From contig CANBNG010000009.1 of the NCBI GenBank assembly GCA_947370975.1, positions 92,669-156,668 on the forward strand: a stretch of DNA of 64,000 nucleotides, read 5' to 3'. The translations under genes and the position numbers were made by a program. How positions within the stretch are numbered: the first letter of the stretch is position 1; each line of letters opens with the position of its first letter. Under the pieces are notes generated by a model, which worked only from the letters and a program-made list of their open reading frames with translations, was not told the origin of the DNA and did no database searches. This stretch comes from Beijerinckiaceae bacterium. GTDB taxonomy: Bacteria; Pseudomonadota; Alphaproteobacteria; Rhizobiales; Beijerinckiaceae. Shown piece after piece: positions 39,217 through 48,120 of this stretch.

Positions 39217-40656
39217 TCACGCCACCCGCAGCGCCATGGAGCCGTCATCCTCCAGAGTGTGCCCGCTGACGCGGAACTGTTCGACGAGCCCTGCAAGATG
39301 CACCGCCTCAGCGGTCAATTGCGAACAGGCATCTGCATTGCTGTCGGCAACATTGGCATTTTGTTGCGTCACGGAATCAAGCTCGCCCAAGGCCTGGTTG
39401 ACCTCGGCCAGTGCAATGGCCTGCTCGCCGGCCGATTGAGTGATGTCCTTGAAACGGCCGGCCACATCGGTGACCTGATCGAGAATCATATGCAGGCTCG
39501 CCCCGGTCTGGTTGACCAATGTCACGCCCTGCGTGACCTCGCCCGCCGAGCGTGCAATCAGGCTCTTGATCTCCTTGGCCGCTTCGGCGGAGCGCTGCGC
39601 CAGCGCGCGCACTTCCTGCGCCACGACCGCAAAACCACGCCCGGCATCGCCTGCGCGTGCCGCCTCGACGCCGGCATTGAGCGCCAGCAGATTGGTCTGG
39701 AAAGCGATCTCATCCATCATCGTGATCACCTGCGTGATCTGCTGGGAAGATTCCGCGATGGACTGAATGGCGACCACCGCGCGATCCATCACTTCGCGCG
39801 ATTTGACCGCATTATCCTTGGCATGATCGACGACCGCGGAGGCGGCCTGCGAAACATCGCGCGTGCGATTGACGGCTGTTGAAATCTCCCTGTGCGCGGC
39901 TGTGGTTTCCTCCAGCATGGCAGCCTGATGTTCGGCGCGCTGGGCGAGCGCAGACGAGCCTTCGGCAATCTCCTCGGCGGAGCGCGCCACATTGCGGCTG
40001 CTGCCGCGGATCTGTGACAATGTAGAATTGAGCGCGCCGATGGCGCGGTTGAAGTCGCGACGCAATTGCTCGTAATCGCCAGGAAAAGGCGCCGTCATCG
40101 CGCAATCGAGATTGCCGTCGGCGAGCGCCGAGAGACCGGCGGCGAGCTTCTGGACGACGTGCTTCTGGTCGGCCTCCGCCTGACGGCGGCTTTGCGCCTG
40201 ATCCTCATTGAGGCGCGCCAGCGCTTCCTGTTCGGCGGTGAGATCGCGCAAGGTCTCCACGACACCCAGCACGCGACCGACATCATCGCGGAGGAGTCCC
40301 GCATCGATGGCAAGATAGCGGCGTTTACCCGAAGGCAGGTCACACCAGTTTTCGGCGTGTCCCCTGCCCTTTTCCGCATCGAATGAAATATTAGTATAGG
40401 CTGCCGCGCCAGCCTGCGCAGCAAGAACGAGATCGGCAAGACAAGGGCGTGCGGCCATGTAGAACCCGCGCCAATGGTCCTTGGTCCCCAGGACTTCGGC
40501 AGCCTTCAGGCCGGTCAGGTCTTCGCAGGCTTCGTTCCAGACAAGCACGCGGCCATCTTCGCCCAGCACGAAGGTCGGCACCACCATCTGGCGCACGAGC
40601 GCATGCCCGAAAACCTCGCTTGCAGCGCCGCCTGACCCTCTAAAAATGCGCCTCAT
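39217..40656 (-). CDS. Soluble PAS-HAMP methyl-accepting chemotaxis protein
   Basis: A 479-residue chemoreceptor with no membrane segment. It has a PAS domain (PTFVLGEDGRVLVWNEACEDLTG, from about residue 27), a HAMP-like region (LAAGLSALADGNLDCAM), and the coiled-coil signalling domain. The kinase-binding tip is EIAFQTNLLALNAGVEAARAG; most receptors have Ala where this has Gly after NA. It would sense an internal cue and control CheA. No che genes are nearby. ATG 40656 was chosen over a TTG further upstream. Confidence 0.93.
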   Translation of the reverse strand: MRRIFRGSGGAASEVFGHALVRQMVVPTFVLGEDGRVLVWNEACEDLTGLKAAEVLGTKDHWRGFYMAARPCLADLVLAAQAGAAAYTNISFDAEKGRGHAENWCDLPSGKRRYLAIDAGLLRDDVGRVLGVVETLRDLTAEQEALARLNEDQAQSRRQAEADQKHVVQKLAAGLSALADGNLDCAMTAPFPGDYEQLRRDFNRAIGALNSTLSQIRGSSRNVARSAEEIAEGSSALAQRAEHQAAMLEETTAAHREISTAVNRTRDVSQAASAVVDHAKDNAVKSREVMDRAVVAIQSIAESSQQITQVITMMDEIAFQTNLLALNAGVEAARAGDAGRGFAVVAQEVRALAQRSAEAAKEIKSLIARSAGEVTQGVTLVNQTGASLHMILDQVTDVAGRFKDITQSAGEQAIALAEVNQALGELDSVTQQNANVADSNADACSQLTAEAVHLAGLVEQFRVSGHTLEDDGSMALRVA

Positions 40657-40725
40657 CTTGACCCCGGCTTCCTGATGGAAAACTGGACCCAAGATGGGGC
40701 GCGTAGCTGGATCGAGGCTGACGCG

Positions 40726-41100
40726 TCAGGCGACGTGACAGAAAGCGGCGAGCTTGTTGCCGTCGAGATCGCGGAAATAGGCTGCATAGAAGCCGCCGCC
40801 ACGTGCACCGGGCGCACCCTCATCCTTGGCGCCGAGTTCCAGCGCCTTGGCGTGCAGCGCCTGCACTTGCGCGGGGTCGGTGGCAGCCAACGTCACCATC
40901 GTGCCGTTGCCGGCTGTGGCCGGCTCGCCGTCGAAGGGCGTCAGGACGCTGAACATCGGCTGGCCGGGCGCAACGCCCCAGCCCCTGCCGCGATCGGACT
41001 TGAAGAACACCTGTGCGCCGAGCACCCCGCCGAGCAGGCCATCATAAAAGGCGACAGCCTTGTCGAGATCGTTCGTACCAACGGTGGTGTAGGCAATCAT
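40726..41100 (-). CDS. VOC family (glyoxalase-like) protein
   Basis: A 124-residue member of the vicinal oxygen chelate superfamily: MIAYTTVGTNDLDKAVAFYDGLLG at the start and GGFYAAYFRDLDGNKLAAFC at the end, covering both beta-alpha-beta-beta-beta halves. Substrate is unknown; relatives include bleomycin-binding and glyoxalase-type proteins. ATG 41100 is the family start, and an earlier frame start adds MNDCKEQS only. Confidence 0.88.
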   Translation of the reverse strand: MIAYTTVGTNDLDKAVAFYDGLLGGVLGAQVFFKSDRGRGWGVAPGQPMFSVLTPFDGEPATAGNGTMVTLAATDPAQVQALHAKALELGAKDEGAPGARGGGFYAAYFRDLDGNKLAAFCHVA

Positions 41101-41118
41101 GCTCTGCTCCTTGCAATC

Positions 41119-41151
41119 GTTCACCCCGGCGACAAAGCCGACGGGGTGAAC
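41119..41151. terminator. Hairpin between the K+ channel gene and the VOC gene
   Basis: GTTCACCCCGGC, loop, GCCGACGGGGTGAAC forms a long stem (9 paired bases plus an inner GGC/GCC) in the gap. It likely ends the leftward channel transcript. There is no clear T-run, so efficiency is uncertain. Confidence 0.55.
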
Positions 41152-41166
41152 TCGATGGACGCAAGC

Positions 41167-42204
41167 TTAATGGTTGCCGAGACGCAGCGCGAGGTCGTCT
41201 TTCGAAAGAGCCTTAAGGCTGACCCGGGTTTGCGGGTTGATCACGCCCGCCGCAAAAAGAAGATCGAGCGACGCCCGGATCTTGTCTTCCGGCGTGTGCA
41301 GCTTTTCCTTCTCTTCGCCCTCGTGCCCGACGGCCTCACCAAACAGCATGACCATGAGCGTCTTGCCGACGATATTCATCAACATGCCAAAGAGCACCAA
41401 GCCCAACAACATGGTGATGCCAGCAATCACACGGCCCAGGATCGTGACAGGATACATATCGCCGTAACCGGTCGTGGTCAGCGTGGTGATGCACCACCAC
41501 ATTGCCTCGGGGATGGAGGTGAAGAACCTCTTGTCCTCGGGGATCACAGCGCCCGAAATCGGATCGCTCGGCACAAATTTCACAGTGCCCGCCGGCTCAC
41601 CCTTGGCAATGCTGGCGACATCGAGATGATGCTGCCCGTCGGCCACGTGTTCGGGCGAATAGAGGCTGCCCTCGACATAGAACATCAGCGTGGAGGAAAT
41701 CATCATCACTGAGAACAGGGCGATGAGATAAATTCGCAGGTTGGCGGCGATCCGGTTTGTCTTGCCGTCGCGTGCTGAATTGACATCGTTCATCGCAGCG
41801 CGTGCGAGTTTCAGAACTCGCAACACGCGAATGACACGCAGCAGGCGCAGGATCTTGGCCGCGCGCACCGACGAGAAATTGAACAGCATGAAGAATGACG
41901 GAAGGATCGACAGAAGATCGACCAGCCCCCAGAAACTCGTCACATATTTCCACTTGTTCTTCGCAGTGTAGATGTTGAACGCATAATCAAGCGTAAAAAA
42001 CAGAACAGACAACCATTCAAACGCCAGCAGCTCGTGCTGGTAATCGGCCTTGATCGCCTCGACGGAATCGAGCGCGATTGCCAAGCACGAAAGATAGATC
42101 AGCACATTGATGAAGCGCGTCCATATCTTGAACAAGACATGATCGGTGTCGTGAATAAGGCGATGAATAATCGTCGGGTGGAGTTGCTTTTCAATGGACT
42201 TCAT
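41167..42204 (-). CDS. Voltage-gated-type potassium ion channel
   Basis: A 345-residue six-helix ion channel. The selectivity filter is TTTGYGD in the pore loop between helices 5 and 6. The fourth helix carries regularly spaced basic residues (AAKILRLLRVIRVLRVLKLARAA, about 118-140), as in voltage sensors. A cytoplasmic tail follows. It would pass K+ across the inner membrane. The ATG at 42204 (MKSIEKQLHP) is preferred; a TTG 16 codons upstream lacks a ribosome site. Confidence 0.92.
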   Translation of the reverse strand: MKSIEKQLHPTIIHRLIHDTDHVLFKIWTRFINVLIYLSCLAIALDSVEAIKADYQHELLAFEWLSVLFFTLDYAFNIYTAKNKWKYVTSFWGLVDLLSILPSFFMLFNFSSVRAAKILRLLRVIRVLRVLKLARAAMNDVNSARDGKTNRIAANLRIYLIALFSVMMISSTLMFYVEGSLYSPEHVADGQHHLDVASIAKGEPAGTVKFVPSDPISGAVIPEDKRFFTSIPEAMWWCITTLTTTGYGDMYPVTILGRVIAGITMLLGLVLFGMLMNIVGKTLMVMLFGEAVGHEGEEKEKLHTPEDKIRASLDLLFAAGVINPQTRVSLKALSKDDLALRLGNH

Positions 42205-42621
42205 TATCGTTTCATATCCAGCCTGCGGGTCCAAAATCTGCGCACTAGACAACTACGGAGGAAATCCAATCACGTCTTTGTGAGCGCAACACCAATGGAA
42301 TTTGCCTTGAGCGAGGCCTTGCTGGCAAGCGCCCGAAGCCAATTAATTCCCAGAACCTGAGAATAAGAACGAAACTATATTTTCTAATCAGGTTACTTAT
42401 TATCATATTAATTGTTACGCAGGCTCATCCTTGCGAGAATCGAAGCGACGAAGCAATCCATTTCCGCTGCCTTAGCCGGATGCGGCTGCCCTCGGCCCGC
42501 TTGCGATACGCCTGTTACATTAGTTTCTAATATAGAAAGCCAGAAAGCGAGGCTTTAATTGACAAGCAAACATGCGATTGTGAAGGTCATACCTCCTTGA
42601 ACGAAATAGCAGCCTCATCTC
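42205..42621. other. AT-richer intergenic region, no gene; partial dispersed repeat
   Basis: Between the divergent channel and transhydrogenase genes lies 417 bp without a convincing gene. It contains an AT-rich block (42,361-42,416) and a partial copy of the dispersed hairpin element (CTTGCGAGAATCGAAGCGACGAAGCAATCCA, about 42,429-42,459). A TTGACA at 42,558 may be part of the sthA promoter, though no good -10 box follows at the right spacing. Confidence 0.5.
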
Positions 42622-44019
42622 ATGAAATATGATCTTGTCGTTATTGGCTCGGGCCCGTCCGGCCAGCGTTCCGCGATTCAAGCTGCCAAAATGGGCAAGC
42701 GAGTCGCTGTGATCGAGAAGCGCCGGGTCGTGGGCGGAGTCTGCGTCAACACCGGCACGATCCCCTCCAAGACATTCCGCGAAGCCGTGCTGCATCTGTC
42801 GGGCTTTCGCGAACGCGGCATCTATGGCTCGTCCTATACCGTCAAGCAGGACATCCAGATGGAGGATCTGCTGTTTCGCGTCGAGCAGGTGATCCGCAGT
42901 GAGATCGACGTCATCCGCGCCCAGCTTGCGCGCAACCATGTGCAGCTGATCGAGGCGGAAGCCTCATTCATCGACGCTCATCACATCCGGCTTGATGACG
43001 GCAGTGAAGAAGATCACATCATCCAGACCGACAAGGTGGTGATCGCCTGCGGCACCAACGCAACGCGCGACTCGCATATTACCTTCGATGGCCAGCGCAT
43101 CATGGTCAGCGACGACATACTGCAATTGCGCAACGTTCCGCGCTCGCTGATCGTGATTGGCGCAGGCGTCATCGGCGTGGAATATGCCACCATGTTTGCA
43201 GCGCTCGGCGTGCGCGTCACCATCGTGGACAAGCGCCCCACCCTGCTGCCTTTCCTCGATCACGAAATCTCGGCAGCGCTCACCTATATCGCGCAGCAAA
43301 ACCGCGTCACCATGCGGCTTGGCGAAGAAGTCGATCATGTGGAAGTGGTGGAGGGCGCGCGCGCCCCGGTGGAAGTGCGCTTGAAAAGCGGCAAGCTGCT
43401 GCATGCCGAGGCCGCGCTCTACGCCATTGGCCGCACGGGCGCCACGGCAAGCCTAGCGCTGGAGAATGCGGGCATTGCGCTTGATCCGCGCGGCAAGATC
43501 ATCATCGACAAGCACTATCAGACAAGCGCGCAAAACATTTACGCCGTCGGCGATGTGATCGGCTTTCCGGCGCTGGCCTCAACCTCGATGGAACAGGGAC
43601 GCGCCGCCGCATTGCATGCATTCGACGCGCGCGACGCGGACGACCACGGCATCGGCATCTTCCCCTATGGCATTTATACTGTGCCCGAGATTTCAACTAT
43701 CGGCGCCAATGAGGACGAATTGACGGCCGCCGGCACGCCTTATGAAATCGGCAAAGCCAATTATCGCGAAATCGCGCGCGGCCAGATCATCGGCGACCGC
43801 ACGGGCATGCTGAAACTGATCTTCAACCCGGAAACACGCATGATTCTGGGCGTGCATATTCTGGGCGAGGGCGCGACCGAGCTGATCCATATCGGACAGA
43901 CAGTCATGGCCCTCAATGGCACCATCGATTATCTGGCCGACGCCGTTTTCAACTATCCGACGCTCGCGGAATGCTACAAGACCGCTGCCTTCGATGGGAT
44001 CAGCAGGTTGAACGGGTAA
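42622..44019 (+). CDS. sthA: Soluble (Si-specific) NAD(P)+ transhydrogenase
   Basis: SthA is a cytoplasmic FAD enzyme that passes hydride between NADPH and NADH. The 465-residue protein starts MKYDLVVIGSGPSGQRSAIQ (FAD-binding). It has GGVCVNTGTIPSKTFREAV, in which the second cysteine of the disulfide reductases is absent, a hallmark of STH. A second nucleotide motif IVIGAGVIGVEYATM and the C-terminal dimer domain ending NYPTLAECYKTAAFDG follow. It is the last core gene before the island and converges on guaA across it. Confidence 0.94.
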   Translation: MKYDLVVIGSGPSGQRSAIQAAKMGKRVAVIEKRRVVGGVCVNTGTIPSKTFREAVLHLSGFRERGIYGSSYTVKQDIQMEDLLFRVEQVIRSEIDVIRAQLARNHVQLIEAEASFIDAHHIRLDDGSEEDHIIQTDKVVIACGTNATRDSHITFDGQRIMVSDDILQLRNVPRSLIVIGAGVIGVEYATMFAALGVRVTIVDKRPTLLPFLDHEISAALTYIAQQNRVTMRLGEEVDHVEVVEGARAPVEVRLKSGKLLHAEAALYAIGRTGATASLALENAGIALDPRGKIIIDKHYQTSAQNIYAVGDVIGFPALASTSMEQGRAAALHAFDARDADDHGIGIFPYGIYTVPEISTIGANEDELTAAGTPYEIGKANYREIARGQIIGDRTGMLKLIFNPETRMILGVHILGEGATELIHIGQTVMALNGTIDYLADAVFNYPTLAECYKTAAFDGISRLNG

Positions 44020-44042
44020 TAATAGCACAACCGGATCACCAA

Positions 44043-44141
44043 CCTCGTCATTGCGAGGAGCGTTAGCGACGCGGCAATCCATCTTGCAGCGTCAGTCAGT
44101 TGGATTGCCACGTCGCCTTCGGCTCCTCGCAATGACGAGGC
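44043..44141. repeat. 99 bp palindromic dispersed element
   Basis: CCTCGTCATTGCGAGGAGC at the left is the inverse of GCTCCTCGCAATGACGAGG at the right, and GGCAATCCA is mirrored by TGGATTGCC inside. Together they form a large imperfect hairpin. Related sequence is found at about 42,429-42,459 and 62,226-62,275. Such CGTCATTGCGAG/CAATCC elements are well known in alphaproteobacterial intergenic DNA. Confidence 0.85.
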
Positions 44142-44148
44142 GTGCTCA

Positions 44149-44161
44149 CTCCCACTCGATT
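44149..44161. repeat. Island left attachment repeat
   Basis: ACTCCCACTCGAT, the displaced remnant of the original guaA 3' end (minus strand: ATC GAG TGG GAG TGA with the adjoining bases). It matches the right copy at 12 of 13 positions. Confidence 0.85.
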
Positions 44162-44495
44162 ATCAATAAGCATCATAAGTTATTGAATTAACTCCATTAA
44201 AAATATTTTCGGAAGCGATATACCGTCAGGCATCACGACAAAATTGCGGGCTCTTGAAATCATTGGGGTTTTTTGCAATCGCCCCAAAATCGTGCTTTCG
44301 GGGACTATCGTCAAACGAGGAATGCAGGAGACAATCCGACTCGATCCGTGCATTCCGCCGATTTCACGATCTGTTGCTATCACCAACACGTCGGATTGTC
44401 ACGTATGCCACCGGTAAACTGTCACCGTGATCGATGAAAGGCTCACCTACTACGGCGTCTCCCATCGGCGGGCCGTAGCTCAAAAGCGAGCAATG
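44162..44495. other. Left end of the island, no supported gene
   Basis: This 334 bp stretch holds no gene I can support. A 69-codon minus-strand frame (44,180-44,389) has no family features or convincing ribosome site. The composition is visibly more AT-rich near 44,160-44,220 than the core, fitting recently acquired DNA. Confidence 0.5.
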
Positions 44496-46220
44496 CTAAA
44501 GCGAGATCAGCTCGACCGCGCCGCCCATTCCCGCCATCAAGCCCTTCAGGCGCGGAGCTTGCGTTTTCGGTAGCGCGATAGCCAACAACCGCTGCGCCCT
44601 CGACGCGCCTACGTAGATCTTCCTAGCTTCCTCGTTGTCGCCGTGAGCGGCTCCGGCCAGGAAATCGATGATACTCTTCGCTGTCCTTGGCGACATCACC
44701 ACACAAATTGCCGGAAACTCCATCCCCTTGACGCTGTGGATTGTGCGGGCCGGATGGCCGGCCGCGGGCGCGACCGAAAGCGCCTTGTCCAAATCGCCAT
44801 TTCGGCGAAGTCGCTGATTGATCGATTGGCCACCTGCCGGAAGCAGTGGAGCAAGCAATCGGCGGGCCTCGTCGTGCCATGTTTCCGCCGTCGCAAACCG
44901 ATCCGGCGTGACGCGGAGCGCTTGAAGCAACGCAAGTGCTTCAGGCCGCCACGACTCTGGACCGACTTCACCATCGACTAGGTGTTGGTGATAGGTCTTC
45001 CCGTCCAAGCGCCCACCCAGCTCAAGCATGATCCGATGAATGGCGACGAGCGCCTCCTTCCGGCTGCCGAGTTCGAACGAAAAGTGGAAATCACTCACCG
45101 CGACCGCCAGCCTGTAGCTCAAATCGCGCACCCCCGAATCTTGAGGGTGTCCAAGCGCGTTTGCCCCCGTCCGCCGCGTCGCTGAAACGACTGGACAGTC
45201 TCGCGCGTCGAGTCCGATCGCGGCTGTCAGTTCCTGAAATCTGGCGCCAATCGACGAAGGAACGCCCATGCCAGAATAGGACAAGATTTGAACAGCTGTT
45301 GGTTCCTCACGATGTTCTCCCAGTGCTTCATCAACCACAGCGCGTTTGTCCGGCGCACGCAACGCCACCACACACTTCGTGATGTTCTTGCTGGAACGGA
45401 AATTTCCGCTCATGGGGAGACGCTCGGCCGCGCTGAAGGTCTCCGCGAACTGACCAAGTTCCTGCGTCACGCCGCCCCGGAATCCGTAGATCGCCTGGTT
45501 CGGGTCGGAGATGACCTTGACGGGAACGCCGGCCGCACGAAACCACGCGATGATCTCAAGATCTGCTGGATTGCAGTCTTGCGCCTCATCAACGATTAGC
45601 TCCAGAAAGCGCGCCGCAAATGCTGGCCCAAGGACAGCGCCGCATGCCGGATCACGCAATCGGGCCAATGCCACTGAACGCGCATCGGTGAAGTCGAGTT
45701 CGCCGCGCTCCAGAAAGCGTGCGCGCATTTTTCGTGCCGTGGTCTCATGCGCTTTGATTTTTCCACGAAAGCCGTGGCGCTGAATCATGGACGGGATTGC
45801 GTTGCCCGTCACCCGGTCAAAGCACTCCAGCGGCAGGGCCTGCGCGGCCGCAAACGGCTGTACAGTGCGATCGTCCTTATCGGGGATCAGTCTCGGCTTG
45901 GCATCGCAGCCTTCGACGCCGAATGGCGCGATGAGGAATTGCCAGAGGAACGCGTCGAAGGTCCCGATGAAGTGGGGGAACGCCGGCGTCTCTACCAGCC
46001 CCTCTCGACGCAACCTGTCCTCCAATTCGGAAACGGCGGCGGTGGTGAAAGACAGAAAGGCGATGCCGCGACCCGTTGGCCTTCCGCCAAGAAGCTTCCG
46101 CGCTCGCTCGATCATGACACGGGTTTTCCCCGCACCGGGGCAGGCAGCGATGAACGCTGAGCCCGTGTGCTCGATCACCCGCCGCTGCTCCTCGGTCGGC
46201 TCGAACGCCTTGGTGATCAT
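44496..46220 (-). CDS. gajB: Gabija-type UvrD-like helicase GajB
   Basis: A 574-residue superfamily 1 helicase with intact motifs: Q-motif TEEQRRVI (9-16), Walker A ACPGAGKT (26-33), motif II VDEAQD (210-215) and motif III SDPNQAIYGFRGG (238-250). Motif V is TIHSVKGMEF (493-502) and motif VI is YVGASRAQR (536-544). In Gabija, GajB senses DNA ends or single strands and stimulates the GajA nuclease. Its ATG overlaps the stop of the OLD-nuclease gene in an ATGA junction (46,217-46,220). That coupling to an OLD nuclease, rather than a lone position, is what identifies it. It is longer than the founding GajB (about 494 residues). Confidence 0.88.
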   Translation of the reverse strand: MITKAFEPTEEQRRVIEHTGSAFIAACPGAGKTRVMIERARKLLGGRPTGRGIAFLSFTTAAVSELEDRLRREGLVETPAFPHFIGTFDAFLWQFLIAPFGVEGCDAKPRLIPDKDDRTVQPFAAAQALPLECFDRVTGNAIPSMIQRHGFRGKIKAHETTARKMRARFLERGELDFTDARSVALARLRDPACGAVLGPAFAARFLELIVDEAQDCNPADLEIIAWFRAAGVPVKVISDPNQAIYGFRGGVTQELGQFAETFSAAERLPMSGNFRSSKNITKCVVALRAPDKRAVVDEALGEHREEPTAVQILSYSGMGVPSSIGARFQELTAAIGLDARDCPVVSATRRTGANALGHPQDSGVRDLSYRLAVAVSDFHFSFELGSRKEALVAIHRIMLELGGRLDGKTYHQHLVDGEVGPESWRPEALALLQALRVTPDRFATAETWHDEARRLLAPLLPAGGQSINQRLRRNGDLDKALSVAPAAGHPARTIHSVKGMEFPAICVVMSPRTAKSIIDFLAGAAHGDNEEARKIYVGASRAQRLLAIALPKTQAPRLKGLMAGMGGAVELISL

Positions 46221-48073
46221 TTCACCAGGGCCTCAATCGCCGTCTTCAGATAAGGCGGCACCGTGAAAGCCGTGCCTTTATTGATCTCCTCTGCGACAAG
46301 TTGAGCAAAGTCGCCTTTGCGCGTCGTCTCGAAGAGCTTCTGGATCGCAATCGCTTGGGCAACCCCAGCCTGCGCGACCGCTGAGTCCCACTTGTCCCGG
46401 GAACGCGGGTGAAGCTCGAGATAGACCTCCTTGAGAACGGCGGCGTTGCCAGCGCGGACCAACTCTGTTTCGAGCGAATAGTCGTTGATGACGACCTCGA
46501 GCAGATCGCCTGCACCGAGTCCCACGACAAGCGCCTCCAGATCGCGCTTGCGCGCGGCGCCAGGTATCATCTCCCCTTCCGCCACTTCGCCACCATCGCC
46601 ATCCGTCAAAACGACGAGCCGATCCGCGATCCGGACTTCGTTAAACGGCGAAAGGAGCAGCTTGGTGTAAGGCCTGAAATCGACACCGTCGATCGGCACG
46701 AAGACGGCCGAGCGGAACAGGCGAAGCTTGTCAGCATCGTCCTTCAGCACGATTTTCTTCGCCATGATAGGAAGCAGCAGCGCTTCCGCGATGCCTTCCA
46801 CCAGGAGCACGCGGCCGCCAAACAGGAACGCCGATTTGGTCACATCCAGATAGCGATCGACTTTGCGGCGCTCAACCGAGTCGAGCGCCAGAGCCGCTAG
46901 CGGAATGCAGCGGGTTACACGCCGCGCGCGGCCAACCGGCATTGTTGGGTTCGGCTCGATCTCCGGCATCATCGCCGCAGGGACACCGGCGACGGGTTGC
47001 GGCTCTTCTTCTGGATCCGCCGGCACCACCTCTGCGGGAGCCGCAAGAAATGAGCGGAAAAAGACGAGCTTCTTACTTTCCACCCATGCCGACAGATTCG
47101 GCGAGTGGGTCGCCACGATCACCTGCAATTCGCCCGCAGGTCCGTGGTGGCCCTCCCGCAGCTTGCGGGATTTCTCGGCTTGCTCGTCCAGGAAACTCAG
47201 AACCGCAGCCTGAAGCTGTGGATGCAGATGCGCCTCCGGCTCCTCAACAAGGAAGAGCGTAAGATCGGCGTCGTTTACCTTTTCCAGTTCGACGGCGATT
47301 GTCGCCATGTAAAGAAGGTTCGCATAGCCATGGCCCGAGTAGCGAAGATCTTCCGGTTCGATGCCGTGATCTGCGAGTTTGAAGCGCAAGTCACGCGCGA
47401 TATCGATCAACTTCTCGTCGCTTGCAAAACCGAGTGACGCTGACTGTCGCCTGACGCCAGCAGTCAGCGCGCTGAGCCCGATCTCAACAGCTCCACCGAC
47501 CTTGCCAAGGATCTCAGCCTCCGCCCCGCGCCGAAGCGTTTTGGCCAACGCCTCCGGATCACCTCCCTCCAGGAAGTGATTTAAGAGAGCATAGATGCGC
47601 GTGGGGTTGCCGGAGGCCAGCGCTCGCTTTGCGTCACGCAGAGGCGGCAGATAGACGTGGCGGATCATCTCGTGGCAACCCGGCTCTGGATTGCCCTGTT
47701 GATGCCCCGCCCAAAGCGCCGGCCGAACCGGAAACCGCCCGGTCGTCTCATCATACTTCAGACCGAAGATGCACCCGCTAATAGCCGCATCGGTTGCGGC
47801 CGAAATCATCCGACCTTGTTGAGCAGGGCTCAACTCCGTGAATGTCGCGATGATCTCAAATTTGCGCTTCGCACTTCCAAATCGAATATCAGTCGTTTCA
47901 CAGTAAAGTTCCCGGCGCCCACCCAATGGCGCAGTCAGGAGGCGGATCGCATCGATAGCGTTGCTCTTGCCTCCGTTATTTTCTCCAACAAGCAGTGTTA
48001 GGTCTTTGCAGAGCGGAATTTCAGATTGCTCGAAGGAGCGAAAATTGCTGAGGATAATTTTTTCGAGATACAT
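46217..48073 (-). CDS. gajA: Gabija-type OLD-family ATPase/TOPRIM endonuclease GajA
   Basis: A 618-residue class 2 OLD nuclease. The ABC-type ATPase half has Walker A GENNGGKSN (30-38), a signature-like SGHGYANLLYM (246-256), Walker B LFLVEEPEAHLHP (273-285) and the His switch VIVATHSPNL (318-327). The TOPRIM half has LLVEGIAEALLLP (423-435, with the metal Glu425), the DGDG pair (491-494) and the late KGDFA (586-590). In Gabija, GajA nicks DNA and is held off by nucleotides until phage replication depletes them. Between the two halves is an unusual Pro/Glu/Ala-rich linker (about 343-385). It starts 47 bp after the AbiEii stop on the same strand. Confidence 0.9.
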   Translation of the reverse strand: MYLEKIILSNFRSFEQSEIPLCKDLTLLVGENNGGKSNAIDAIRLLTAPLGGRRELYCETTDIRFGSAKRKFEIIATFTELSPAQQGRMISAATDAAISGCIFGLKYDETTGRFPVRPALWAGHQQGNPEPGCHEMIRHVYLPPLRDAKRALASGNPTRIYALLNHFLEGGDPEALAKTLRRGAEAEILGKVGGAVEIGLSALTAGVRRQSASLGFASDEKLIDIARDLRFKLADHGIEPEDLRYSGHGYANLLYMATIAVELEKVNDADLTLFLVEEPEAHLHPQLQAAVLSFLDEQAEKSRKLREGHHGPAGELQVIVATHSPNLSAWVESKKLVFFRSFLAAPAEVVPADPEEEPQPVAGVPAAMMPEIEPNPTMPVGRARRVTRCIPLAALALDSVERRKVDRYLDVTKSAFLFGGRVLLVEGIAEALLLPIMAKKIVLKDDADKLRLFRSAVFVPIDGVDFRPYTKLLLSPFNEVRIADRLVVLTDGDGGEVAEGEMIPGAARKRDLEALVVGLGAGDLLEVVINDYSLETELVRAGNAAVLKEVYLELHPRSRDKWDSAVAQAGVAQAIAIQKLFETTRKGDFAQLVAEEINKGTAFTVPPYLKTAIEALVK

Positions 48074-48120
48074 GGCCCCTCCGCGTCATCACACCGTTTA
48101 ACGGCGTGGCCCAGTCTTTA

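Noticed and set aside
44180..44389. 69-codon minus-strand frame at the left end of the island
   Set aside because: No ribosome site, no family similarity that I can see, and the plus strand is equally open; not enough for a gene call.
44467..44500. GGGCCGTAGCTCAAAAGCGAGC resembles the start of a tRNA D-arm
   Set aside because: No acceptor stem, anticodon arm or T-loop can be built around it; the island attachment target is guaA, not a tRNA.
44496..48073. The nuclease-helicase pair as host recombination genes (RecF/UvrD)
   Set aside because: The ATPase carries a C-terminal TOPRIM domain (LLVEGIAE, DGDG) that RecF lacks, the two genes overlap by 4 bp, and they sit in a mobile island beside AbiE; this fits Gabija.
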